Part shown: positions 21,477 to 32,460 of the stretch, piece by piece | Position numbering within the stretch: the stretch's first letter is position 1 | How the letters are laid out: the number at the start of each line of letters is the position of its first letter | DNA from: Leptodontidium sp. MPI-SDFR-AT-0119 | Lineage: Eukaryota > Ascomycota > Leotiomycetes > Helotiales > Leptodontidiaceae | Assembly (NCBI GenBank): GCA_020726505.1 | Contig: JAHLEZ010000047.1 | Span: 62,001-126,000, forward strand | Length of the DNA: 64,000 nt | Direction of reading: 5' to 3' | Position numbers and translations under genes: made by a program | Notes under the pieces: generated by a model | The model's database searches: none | What the model was told of the DNA's origin: nothing | The model's input: only the letters and a program-made list of their open reading frames with translations

Positions 21477-24400
21477 ATGCCAGACCCCTCATCTGAACAC
21501 CCCAGCCCCTTAGTGTTGAGCCCCCACAGCTTTAGTCTCCCAGAGATGCCCCTCTGTTTGACAAACAGTTTACTGAAAATTATCTCTATCGGATCCTGTA
21601 GAAGATCAATCCCAAAGACAGTGAACCTGAATAAACCCCCATTTTTGAAAACATGGACGCAATTCACCGATACCAGTGGCAACATCCGGAAGCAATGCAG
21701 GTAACTCGGAACCACCATTCATTTTTTAACTGACCATCTGCTACAGGAACACTGAGGATTATGTGGTGAAGAGATGGAATGATGCAACGGATGCAATAAA
21801 ACCAACTCTTTCCCCGGCAGGTAGGTGGACGACTCATCACCGGTGTAGTCTTCTGTGTTTGCAGCTGTTGACTTTAATCAGACTGGGAGAAGGTTTCTAG
21901 GGGTCGTGACTGGAAGCAACTACAGAAAGACATCGGGGATATGGCTGCGGATTCGATGGTATCACCGGCTGGAAAGCGATCACTAACTCATATGCTACCA
22001 TTTCCTGGGACTCTCGCAGCGATCATCAGTGTTTTTCGTAATGCTGTAAGCCCAAACACAGTGCAATTCGATGTTCTATGGGGACTCCTTCACGTGAATT
22101 TCCAGGTAAGCGGTAAGAAGAAAAACATAGGAAGTAGAGAAATTCACTTACGAATCAGCTTTCAAGTCATTCTACTTTGAAGATAACGAGGATGACCTCC
22201 TGGGTCAAACGAGCACGCAGTACTTTGGAGCTTTTTCGCAAATGCCTCATGAGTTGCGAGGAAGACATGAACGAGGCTGAACACGCTCTGGTTGATGTTC
22301 TGGGTATGCTTTTCGTCTTCACATATCTTCTTAATTCCGGCCAACAAACGTGTCAGAATCACTGCTACAGGTTTTGGGCGAGTCAGTGCAGTATCTGCGC
22401 CAATTTCCCTCTGGTGAGTCTCTACCATATTGCCCTACCTTCAACAAATATAAACTACACGAGCACAGAGACTGATTTGCGAGCTCAGACTCAGATACGG
22501 CGAAGAAAGATTGGAAGCCTCTCGAAAGCCGAATCAACGATTACCTGTCCGACATGGACACGACGGTGAAACATCTAATAGACTTGACAAGCTACCCAAA
22601 GCCCATCCTCAGCGCCCGAATTGGCAGTCCTCCTCTCCTCTCCTCACCGGTAGTCCTCTCGAGAGAGTTTTGCGCCTTTCCTGTTGATACCTTAGTGCGA
22701 AAACGAAATGACGAGTTCTTCGGCCGAGTTGGGGAGTTGGAAAGAATAAATGTCTACTTGGATCCTAGAAATAACACAGCGCTTCGGACATACACACTTT
22801 TCGGTCGTCGGGGAGTTGGAAAGACAGACATTGCATTGGAGTTTGCTCACACCAACTCCCCTAAATTCGATGCGATTTTCTGGGTTAACTGTGAGACTTC
22901 AGGTGCATTGAGAACTAGCTTTGCTGCAATCGCAACAGCACTTCGACTGCCCAATGCAGATCGAGCGGGTAAACTTTCTACCAAACAAAGTTTCCGAATC
23001 CTCCTAACAATAGATCAGGTTGTCATGAAGAGAATCAAATGGCCGTCCAAGAATGGTTGAGAACAACAAGTATGTCAGACTCATGCTGACCGAACATCAA
23101 CGAAGGCTAATGACTTACCAGCGCAGCACTGGCTCCTGATATTTGACAATGCTGGTCAGTCTTGCAGAAAGAGTCTGGTAGAAGACTGAAACTGACACAT
23201 TGACTTCAGAGAGCAGCGAGATTCTGAAAGGATATTGGCCTTCAGGAGCCAACGGTGCCATTCTGTATGATCAGTTACCCCAATACCCGTCGCCCTTCGC
23301 TGACAGACGTGTAGGATTACCTCGAGGAAATACTACAATTTCGCCAATGATGCACAAAGGCACGGGGATACCATCAAACCATTCAACGACAGGCAGAGCT
23401 GGGATTTGTTCATGAAACTTCTTGGTCCTACTTGGCAGCAAAAGGACAAGGATGGCCACATCAAGGGACAAGAAGAAAAGGCCGCCAAAGCGTTCTTGCA
23501 GAACTTCGGAGGAGTAAGAGAGATCTCTATCAACAATTCGTATGCTGACCCAAGGTAGCTGGCAATTGCTATACAACAAGCGGCTCAACTCGTGAACAAC
23601 GAGTCAATCGGAGGACTCACCATTGCGTCGACTCTAGAGGCTTTCAAGGAGCACTTTAAATCATTCCAACCTCGGCATATCCACCCACGATCTGCCATGG
23701 AAAGTGCTCTTGACTCACTGTGGGATATGTCTTTCAATCAGTTGACGAGGAATGGAAAGGACTTGCTCAGTGTTTTGTCCCTTCTGTCGCCAGGTATATC
23801 CCAATTCCTGCATGGCTTGCGAGGGCCCTTCCATATTGACGTTTCTTAGATGGAGTGATGCTTGATCTGTTTCTGCCAACGAACCAGAAGGCACTTGAGG
23901 GAAAGCTTCAATTCTGCCGGCAGAATAGACACCTCAAGATAGTCGATACAGGTGCGGCGCTGTCAAGTGTCATTACTGAGCCACTGCTTCTTCGTGACGC
24001 CATTACTGAGCTCAAAAACCTGAAGTTGATCAAATTCGAGGCGAGAATTCTTCAAGTTCACCGAGTAGTCCAGGAAGCAATGAACTACCATTCCAGCCAG
24101 GAGATGCAGATGTACTTTGACAGCGCAGCCGCAGTTCTCTTCGAAGCATTTCCAAAGAAACTCAGCAGTGACATCTTGTCGAAGCACTGGTTTACATGCG
24201 AAAACTACATTGCGCATGGGGTTTCACTCAGCTTGCAATTTGAAGAATATCATCAGTTGGGAGAAAAGCAAGCACTCAAAGGGCAAGCATGCTTCATGGC
24301 AAGACTTGAAAGACTGTCGACTGACTTTGAGATCACAGGTCTTCCCAGCTGATTCAACTGTTCATCAATTGCGCCTGGTACTTGTGTGAGATATGTGACT

Positions 24401-25500
24401 ACAAGACCTGTCTACAAGTCATCACCAGCGGACGGCTTGCTTGCGACAGCACAGAGTCTTTGGAATATGGAACACTCTGTAGCATTGCGGGATGTGCATA
24501 TTACGAGCTCAACGATCTGGATGGGTGTAGGAAAAACTTCGAAACGTTCCGTCGCATTCAAGAGAAGCTCCTCCCCAAAGATGCATTAGAGGTATGTTTG
24601 TGACTTTACCTATGGTCGAAGCTATGAATATCAGATCGCCTAACATTTCTACAGACATCAAGCTCGTTGCACCATATGGGTGTTCTTGAGTGTGCATCTG
24701 ATAACCTGGTCAGCGCAGCTGACTACTTTTCCCGTGCAATCGCCATCCGAATTCAAGGCGGGGATGAGGCCACAAATCTTCTAGCTAACTCCTATCTGCG
24801 GCTTTCTCGTGTTCAATATAACAGCAAAGATTATGATGGCGCCCTGACTACGCTTGCGAAGTCTGAGTCGTTGTATCTTCGGATTACGGATGGTGGCGCT
24901 GCGCCATTTATGGCACAGTAAGTTTGAAAATCTAGTATACTTCATGGGCAGGAGGTTAACCTCCCGTCACAGTATTCACTACGCATATGGCAATGTTCAC
25001 TACGCAGCTGGGGAATGGTCACTTGCTAGGAAAAGCTATAGCAAATGTCTCGGAATCTCCAACACAAAAACCTCTGTGCATCCAATTACTGCTGCTGGGT
25101 ACTACAGCCTTGGATGTGTCGAATTTGAGCTCAAACACCCAGACAAATCTATGTACAGTCAACTCTCTCCTTTTGCCATGAACATGTAACACTGACGTGG
25201 TATCGCTTTAGTGAATATCTGAAAAAGGCGCTGTCAATTGCACGTCTTCGGAGTCCAGCCCGGGATGACGGAACCATCGCTCGCATTCTCTGGAAAACCT
25301 CCGTCGTTCTACAAAAAATGAAGAAAGGAGGTCCAGGAACTGAAGCCGACTCAATGCGAGTAGCTGCGGAGTTAGCATTGCAAGACCCCAAAAATTATGG
25401 AGATTGTGGTCCAGTGATGCCACTTGATGACAAGGGTGACATCGACGAAGCTGAGCTGGAAAACATGTACGACTCTCTGGTTCCGGAATTCTTCAGGTAG
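21477..25500 (+). CDS. NLR-like protein 2: NB-ARC ATPase with TPR repeats
   Basis: Paralogue of the 16778-20473 gene, same domain order, at least a dozen exons. The first exon is uncertain: the ATG at 21477 gives an in-frame lead into RNTEDYVVKRWNDATDAIKPTLSPAG, which matches gene 1. FDVLWGLLHVN matches SIWGIIYCN. The NB-ARC region has FFGRVGELE, the P-loop FGRRGVGKTDIA, HWLLIFDNAE, ITSRKYYNFA and GGLAIAIQQAA. Several of these appear only after removing introns, for example one starting GTATGATCAG at about 23.27 kb, so apparent frame breaks there are introns and not damage. The TPR part includes LLANSYLRLSRVQYNSKDYDGAL. The end, YDSLVPEFFR, echoes gene 1. A role as an immune or incompatibility receptor is inferred from the family. 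Confidence 0.8.
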
Positions 25501-25748
25501 CTTGCCGGCCCCCTTGTTTAACAAAGGAGTTTTGTTTTTCTGGAAGGTTGCAATTCACTGTATCCATTGAATTGACAGGGCTCGGAAACAAATTGAATAT
25601 ATTATTATGTCACAAGAAATCGATCCAAGACGACCAAATACAGTGTTGAAAACTCCATCCTTTAAGTTCCTTCTACTTGTTGATAGGCTGATTTTACAGC
25701 TCAATTGACTGGGAGAAAATCCTGTTCGTGTCTTGCACCTCTATCTGC

Positions 25749-27382
25749 TCACTTGTTGCTCGGCCAGATCGTGAAGTAAAGCTGAAATATTTGAAGGATG
25801 GACTACCCCAAAGTCAGTTAGGCATCAAGAGTAGCTGTAGGATATCATACCTGAAAAACCCCAAGAATTAATGAACCTATACCAATGATAAGAACTGCCT
25901 GCATATGATATCAGCGGGGGACGCAGAGCAGTGACTTGCCATCTTACCCAGAAAGCCCACCACCTTAGCGTGTCTCTTTTATCGTACCATACCTGCCAGA
26001 TGCTATCAGGCCCATGACCATCTACTGCATTCTGCAGTATCATGAATCGTTCACCAAGGAAATTGAATGTATCCACAGTCGAGTAGCGATTGAGGGGTGT
26101 TCCTGCGTCGATATCGTGCCAGATCTCGAGAGGCTCATCTTCGTCCCAGCGCTGGCCACAGAGAATATCCAGAAGCGGGTCGGACTCGGACTCGGACGAG
26201 TTGGGCCAACTGCTTTTGCATTTCTTGTATACCCCATGCGACCAACGGACTTCTCCAAAGACGACCCGAAAGGACAACATTACTTCCTTAAAGTACTCTC
26301 GAGCGTAGTTCTTCCCAGGAATGCCCATACCCTTTGAAACTTCGAAATCGGAAAACAGTCTGCATCAGTCAGCTTGTCTGGTTCAACAAAATCTCTTGAG
26401 AAAGACTCCTCACCTGGACAGGTAGGTGTTCTCGCTATAGCACATGAGCAAGCATATGCTTGGAAAGCGAAAAAGCTTTAGGACCTTGGATTGACTATCG
26501 AACTCTAAGTGGAGACTCAAGCAGTCAACCCACTCTATCTGGATCTTCATCAGGTGGTGAAGATTATAGAAGCAGACATTCTGGGGGCATATCCAGTCTT
26601 CCTGGCGCGGATGATTTAGGAACGGACTGCCGTGCCCACTGATGGGGCTTTGTTTCGATTTCGGAATGATACTCCCGAAATCGTTAAGTAGGGTAGGCAG
26701 AGGGTGATCTACATGCCGAAGGTCTTGCTTGGTTTTCCGGATTGTCTTTGACTTGTGCCGCCTGTACCGAATCCTTGACTTGCCGAATTCCAGAGAGACC
26801 GAGCTTGCAGGCCTTGTTATCTGCAGGCTTTTATTTTCTGAGCAGAGATCAGGTGTATACAGCATGGCTGATTGAAGTTAGAAAAAGCTCCGAGTGAAAT
26901 AAAATCTAGCCAGGGAACAACTTACAAAGCCATCCGAGGGCCACAAAAACCATCAATGTAGCATGCCACCGGTCGTCATCTATGAACGGTAACGTTTCCT
27001 CGTCATCGACTGCTTGCACTAAATCGCACAACGCGACTTCCTCTCGGTTCTTCGTGGTCAAGACTATTGTGCGAAGCATACGAAACATGGTGCATAGATT
27101 TCTATCGCTGGGTCCTACTGCCACAGAATTTGTTGTTTCCAAAAGTGGCCCAATTATCGGATTCCAGGCAGCTTTGCATCTCGAACGAAGGAGCTGAATA
27201 AACCATTCCGCCGCTGCGATTATAGGTTCCGAGGTAGATGTCTCTCCGCACATTGCAAACAACAAGGCTCGTGAGACCTTGCTGAAATCGTACTTGTCAT
27301 CCTCCGCAAGTACTCCATCAGGACCCTGGCATATGTCGAGATCAGAAAGAAGTCCGGACGTCCCTGTACTCTCCGGTCGCAT
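25749..27382 (-). CDS. Fungal membrane-anchored protein of unknown function
   Basis: The reading begins MRPESTGTSGLL, though an upstream open stretch (SSSSVIGSTSASIKSF) hints at a further 5' exon. Exons join in frame: GWL+SMLYTPDLC, ENTYLSR+LFSDFEVSKG, RWWAFW+AVLIIGIGSLILG and VFQ+LYFTIWPSNK. Characteristic segments are GPSDRNLCTMFRMLRTIVL, KSRIRYRRHKSKTIRKTKQDL, IEWVDCLSLHLEFDSQSKVLK and FREV-type VMLSFRVVFGE. I recognise these as a large, unnamed family common in filamentous fungi. The C-terminus holds one hydrophobic segment (WAFWAVLIIGIGSLILGVF), so a tail-anchored membrane protein is likely. It converges on NLR-like gene 2, with 248 bp between the stops. No biochemical role is known to me. 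Confidence 0.7.
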
Positions 27383-30122
27383 TGGTGTTTCGCCAGTTGA
27401 ATTCGTCTTCTTCGGCCTCCGTGAGAGAACATTACGAAAGCTTGCGAATGATTTTATGCTGGCAGAAGTTGAGCCGATAACTGACGATGAGCTCTATCAA
27501 ACGTTAGAGTAGCCAGATAAAAGAAATTCTCGAGAGATGCAAACCAGAAAAGTTGAAGCTCTATTCCACGAAGATCTTCGCGTTGGAGGGCTTGATTGCC
27601 CCTCAAGATCTGAAAGCTCCATCCCTTGTTCCTCAGCGACTGACGACATGGTAAAGCGAGCCAGCGTGGGCCTCCTTGAGAGACATCTACTTATTGCTAT
27701 TCCAGCGAAGCAAAAACTTAAGAAAATATTTGAAAGTTGTCAAAGGTTTTCGGGCAATGCCTAGATGAGATGCGACTCTTACACTGAATCTACTTGCAAG
27801 GCTCTAGTAAGTAAACCAGAAGATCACACGGCTACAGGAAAGCTCTTGAGTGCCAGGTGAGGCTGCTGGATTGCCCTTTGAGTGCCCCAAATGGGTAGCT
27901 CTAACTGTCGCTCTGAGCCTGATGCTGGACCACTAGGTTTGTCTCTGGCTGGCGAATGATGACGCTTCTGGATTCCTGCAAGCCTCGTTGTTGCTCTTTA
28001 CCAACAGTTTGCAACCATAAGCACAACATCCCAGCAGTACCCAAGCTGCAAGTTTAATCAGCGTAAAATGTATTGGCCCGTGTTTTAAGGCACTATCTTT
28101 TCCTTGAGGCTCCCACAAACGCTTGGGGGTCACTGTTTCGTGCGTTCGAACCTCGCTGAACTGTTTTGTCACAGGATATCCTCATAAAGAGGCGACGGCA
28201 GCCAATCCAGCTCCATTTTACAACCTGAGATAACGTTATCGCTCGAGGATTGATGTGGGGGGCCACGAGAACGTTGATGTGACGATTTAAGGTCACACAG
28301 CATATGCACCGCATGTAATACATCCATCGCTGCTTGGGCACTGTTCATGCCGCTCCATACCGCCCCAGACCGGTTCTGAGACTCCCCTAAACCTTTAATA
28401 TCCAGCGCCACAGACTGACCAGATTGACTGGGGAAAAAATGAGGCGGTTCGCCAAACCTCCAATCATAATATTGTGAGCCCGGCTGTGAATATGACCATT
28501 GTCGCTTCTATGAGACCAAAAACGAAAGCCGAGAACTGAACAGAGACTTTTTGAAGCAGTTTCGGGAATAAAATCAAGTGCCAAAAACCGAGTCCGGCTG
28601 CATTGACAATGTTTGGATTACCATAAGTATTTATACCAAGCTACAAAAGACGAGGCAGTCTAGCAAGGAAATAACTCAAAAAAGGCTGGCCAACGGAACC
28701 ATTCCGTGAGCATGCCTTATGACTCCTGCAAGTTACAAGTAGATCAGCCAAGTAATTTAGCCGGATGCATGAGGCGCTGGGATGATGAACTCAACTACCG
28801 AGAGCTGCGACGACCAATGATACTGGGAATAGACGCCGTAAATAGTTATCTTCCAAGACGTGAATATTACTCCAGACGAAGCAAAACCTTCTGAGAGTCG
28901 AATGGCGGAGCTGGGTAAACTACACTTGAATCTGTCATCTACCACGATTCGTACATTCACATAGTGAGGATGTATCCCCTAAGCAGCAAAATAGAGGGCA
29001 ACTTTAATTTTCTCTTTTCGGAAAGGGATCCCGGACATCCGTCTTCAGCTGAACTTACGCCCAACTGAATAGTCAAGATTGGCACCCTCTTTGGGCGTAT
29101 TGCAGCTGAATTTTAAGACAGACAGAAAATAGATCAGCAGACAAACGCCCTAGGCTCCTACGTGTGGGGGACGCGGCCTTGGAAACTTCTGAAGGAGTGT
29201 TCCGAGTTTTCGTTGGATAAGCAAACTTTCTCATTGAGAAGGCCGTCGAGTGGTGTAAGATCCTCAATTAGTTGTTATAGTCGAAGAACAACCGATAAAA
29301 GTAGCTGGGCATTCAAGAAGTACCTTAACCATGGTTGAGTGCGGTAATCCTCATGAAAAAGATATTCCTGATCTTGGGCTAGTGCCTGTCAGCTATTGTA
29401 AATTCTAAAGGTAAGAACTAGAGCAAACCTCGTAGGGCTGGGATTTGTTTCGAACACCCATAGGTTCTAGATGACCTGACATCACGAGTCAGTCATACAG
29501 CTTTGTGGGCCGTTGCCCCGACAGCCGGATTGTTCTCGTTTCTACCAGCTACCGGTACACTTTAAGCTTGACCTGAGCCTTTATATACAACCTCTTTCAC
29601 ATCTTGGCTGCATTGGAAAAGTTTACTTGGTCTCCCTACAGGTTGTGCTGCTACGTAGGTAGGCTGTACGGGGTGGTATTAAATGGCCGATCGAAGCACA
29701 CAAAAACACTAAAGTTGACCGTTTACATCTTGGATTACACAACATCACATTAATCTGAGTATTCCTCTTTGCAAACTACTTTGAATTACTTTTAAGTTTC
29801 TGCAACTTTTCTCTATTTAATTCCATCAAGGGTTGCTTCAAAATTTCTAGCTCGGGTACATTTAGGAGTGTCGCTTCAATCGGCCACTTAATAACACGCT
29901 GTACAGGTAGGTAAGCCTACGATAGTCTCGTTAATGTGATCCCCACTTGGTGCATTTTAGTAGCGAGCTAGAAATCCGGGGGTCTCCACATATAAAACCT
30001 TAAAGCAACTTCAAGGTCAGGTGCCGTGAGAGAAGGCACCAGTGGTTTGGTTCACCTGGCCAAATAATTTCAACTTTGCGCTGGAGAATATAAATTGTCG
30101 AGTCCCTGCTCCTCTATCACGC
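27383..30122. other. Gene-poor stretch
   Basis: No secure gene. On the minus strand at 27933-28411 two short frames contain a hydrophobic stretch (FTLIKLAAWVLLGCCAYGC) but lack an ATG and a clean join, so they may be a decayed membrane protein. The DNA becomes AT-rich toward 30 kb. Confidence 0.35.
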
Positions 30123-31650
30123 TGGCTCACTCCGATGTTAAGGATTTTGTTAATGTTCACTAAGAAAACACGTATTGTTTATTATCTCGCTACTAGTAAA
30201 TCACGCATTCCTACCTATCTAGCCAACACTAACGAACGGAATCAATCACTATCCCCTAAGGTAAACATTTAGCCCAGACTTTTATTCCTTAGTAATCACG
30301 ATAGATCTCGTCTCGATTGACTCCCGAGGGGAGGCGGCCTTATTTAATGCGTTTAGATTTCTAAACAAAACATAAGGGCAGACTTTAGGCAATATATTAA
30401 CAAGTATCTTTTTAAGTAAAGAGTAGTTTTATATCGAGCGTAAGGATTAGACTCAGTGTTATATATAACGAAGATAAACGGCTCCGCTAGTGTTTGCTTT
30501 TCTAGCTAGAACCTAAATAAAATATTAACTTTTAGACCTCGTAAAAATATAAAGTTTATAAGGCGAACTATTTGTAATTAGCGTTATATATTAGATAATA
30601 AACCTTACTAACTAAGCCAGGGATAACGCGGTTTACGATAAAAAGATCTTTAGGATTTATAAATTGACTATTATAAAGCGCAAGGGGACAGTCCTCGAGG
30701 ATAAGGACGAGAGTTCTTTATATACTACTTAAGTTAGTCGTAATTTAATCTTAAGAGGTTTAGGGACTTACTTAATGATTCGGGCACGATATTTAGGCTT
30801 TAAGAACTCTTCTTTAGCTTACTCTAGCATATATTAATTAATAATAGTTGGTTTAGAAATATATATAATATTTGTAAGAATTAGCTACTTGTTTTGAGAT
30901 TTTAAAAACGTATGTACTAACTACTACATACCCCTTTAGCCGGTTCTTCGATGTGCAAGGAATCTCCTAGATTAATTATATCTCGTTTAAAGATAACATT
31001 CTTTTATAGCACTAAGTCGTAACACTTGACGTATACTGCTCTAAGAGTATCCTTCAGTACCTCTTTTGTCTCTGCTTTGTACCCTTAAATGTTTGTAGTG
31101 CTCTTAAAGCAAGAGAACTTGCTCTAGTGATCGATTACTTAAAATCCACACTTATTGACATCTGCCTTCTAAGCTAATTCGCGAAGGTCTTGTATTAGGA
31201 TATTCTCACGAGATTCGAATTCGAGGTTATTTGGTCGTTGAACATTGGGATCATAGCCTTCTCGAGGGGCGAAAAAGCACTAGTATAGCTTCTCCTTATT
31301 GTACAAGGGAAGGTTCTGAAGGTATTCGAGGGTGGCGTTGACTTGAGGCATTGCGAGAGCTGGAGCGTGATATTTTTAAAGTTAGCCCCGGAGTCTAGCT
31401 TGGTTTGACTCAGGTGATCGATTGTGAATAGGTCTAAGACGGCGAGGAAGGCGCAACGAGTCAGTATTGAATTAATGGAATAGGTGAATGGTAACTACAT
31501 CACATAGCTCTCTCAGAGCTCCCTAGCTTAGACTATACCCTATAACTGATATCATCAAAACTCAAATTCGAGGTAGCAATTTCTCGTTGACCATTCACTA
31601 AACGTCTGGACAACATCTTAGCCACCTAAAGCACATCAGACTTTTCGCAG
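30123..31650 (-). repeat. Dispersed 1.5-kb duplication, RIP-like mutated copy
   Basis: Similar along its length to 56430-58033, covering the whole oxygenase gene plus about 0.15 kb of 3' and 0.3 kb of 5' flank. This copy is much more AT-rich. Most differences are C-to-T or G-to-A relative to the other copy, as expected for RIP. Two indels of about 40 and 75 bp lie in the 5' flank. Confidence 0.85.
30282..31351 (-). pseudogene. CmcJ/AsaB-like oxygenase, copy C, RIP-inactivated
   Basis: Collinear with copy D from the ATG (31351-31349, MPQVN) to the stop at 30282. Many codons are changed by transitions to TAA or TAG and splice sites are eroded, so no protein is expected. Recognisable remnants include the 3' end that in copy D encodes ETRSIVITKE and the CDSRSVDP region at about 30.65 kb. 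Confidence 0.85.
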
Positions 31651-32080
31651 TGAATATCAACATCACACGTGGCTCACATCATCAGTAGCCGGTTTCTTTC
31701 AAGCCAACACCATATTACCTCCTTGAAAGACTATGCTGAATTAAGAGTGATCAGACTAAGTATGTTTGGTAATGTAAACATCCATCCACTTGGATGGTGA
31801 GCATAGAAGTGCAATGCAGAGGAATCTCGTAGTGGAATGATTGTATGAAACCCAAGAAGAATACGTGAAATTCTGGCCTGCTGGCTCTCAACCCCTCACT
31901 AAAGGATCAAGATCAAGATCAAGGGTCCCGCGAGAATGGAACTATACTCCTTCGAAGTGTGTATATGCCATTTCGAGTATTGTGTCTAATGCCATGTCCC
32001 TAACCCGCGGTACATCCCCTCCCACTGCAAATATATCCCTCCTGCATCAACCACCCATCCGTCCGTAGAGCTTCAACACC
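31651..32080. other. Intergenic stretch
   Basis: Nothing recognisable is coded here. It contains a GATCAA repeat run at about 31.91 kb and the 3' flank of the small mitochondrial-type gene. Confidence 0.35.
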
Positions 32081-32460
32081 TCAAAGTCTCGCCTCGACGT
32101 AATCCATAACAGGTGGAACAGCATATGGCCAGAACATGACAATAGCCACGACGGGGAAATACCTATTCGCAGTCACAAAAACATCAGCGGGCGTTCATCT
32201 CATGATATCCAGGTACAGATACAGTACTAAGTCTGGCTCTTGTGAAGGAGATGGGAGGAGGGAGAGAGATGACAAGAGGAGAAGACATACATCATAGCGA
32301 CATTCCCAGCATTCTTCCAGTGCGAACCCCAAGCAGCCTGTCCGTTCGTAGCAGAAGGGACTCGAGCCGAGGCGTAGGATCGGAATTGTTGGATTCCTGC
32401 GCGTTGGACTCTGGTTCGCGCGAGGGCGGAGAGGATGGGACTTCGTGCGATGGGGGACAT
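32081..32460 (-). CDS. Small mitochondrial inner-membrane-type protein (83 residues)
   Basis: Two exons, 32460-32291 and 32162-32081, joined over a 128-nt GT-AG intron. The spliced frame is 84 codons including the stop. Residues 1-30 (MSPIARSPILSALARTRVQR...FRSYA) are Arg/Ser/Ala-rich without acids, a typical mitochondrial presequence. AAWGSHWKNAGNVAM follows, then one membrane helix (MYFPVVAIVMFWPYAV) and a short PPVMDYVEARL tail. Size and layout fit a small accessory subunit of a respiratory-chain complex, such as cytochrome c oxidase, but I cannot name which one. The frame is intact, so this is probably a conserved housekeeping gene amid accessory DNA. Confidence 0.65.

Noticed and set aside
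20969..21496. Open frame of 175 codons in the divergent NLR promoter region
   Set aside because: It has no ATG at its head, no motif, and overlaps the region needed for both promoters; its hydrophobic patch alone is not evidence.
23200..23415. Apparent frameshift in NLR-like gene 2
   Set aside because: Removing a GTATGA...GTAG intron restores LITSRKYYNFA in frame, so it is not damage.
28141..28160. GTTCGAACCTC resembling a tRNA B box
   Set aside because: I could not find a matching A box or a foldable acceptor stem around it.
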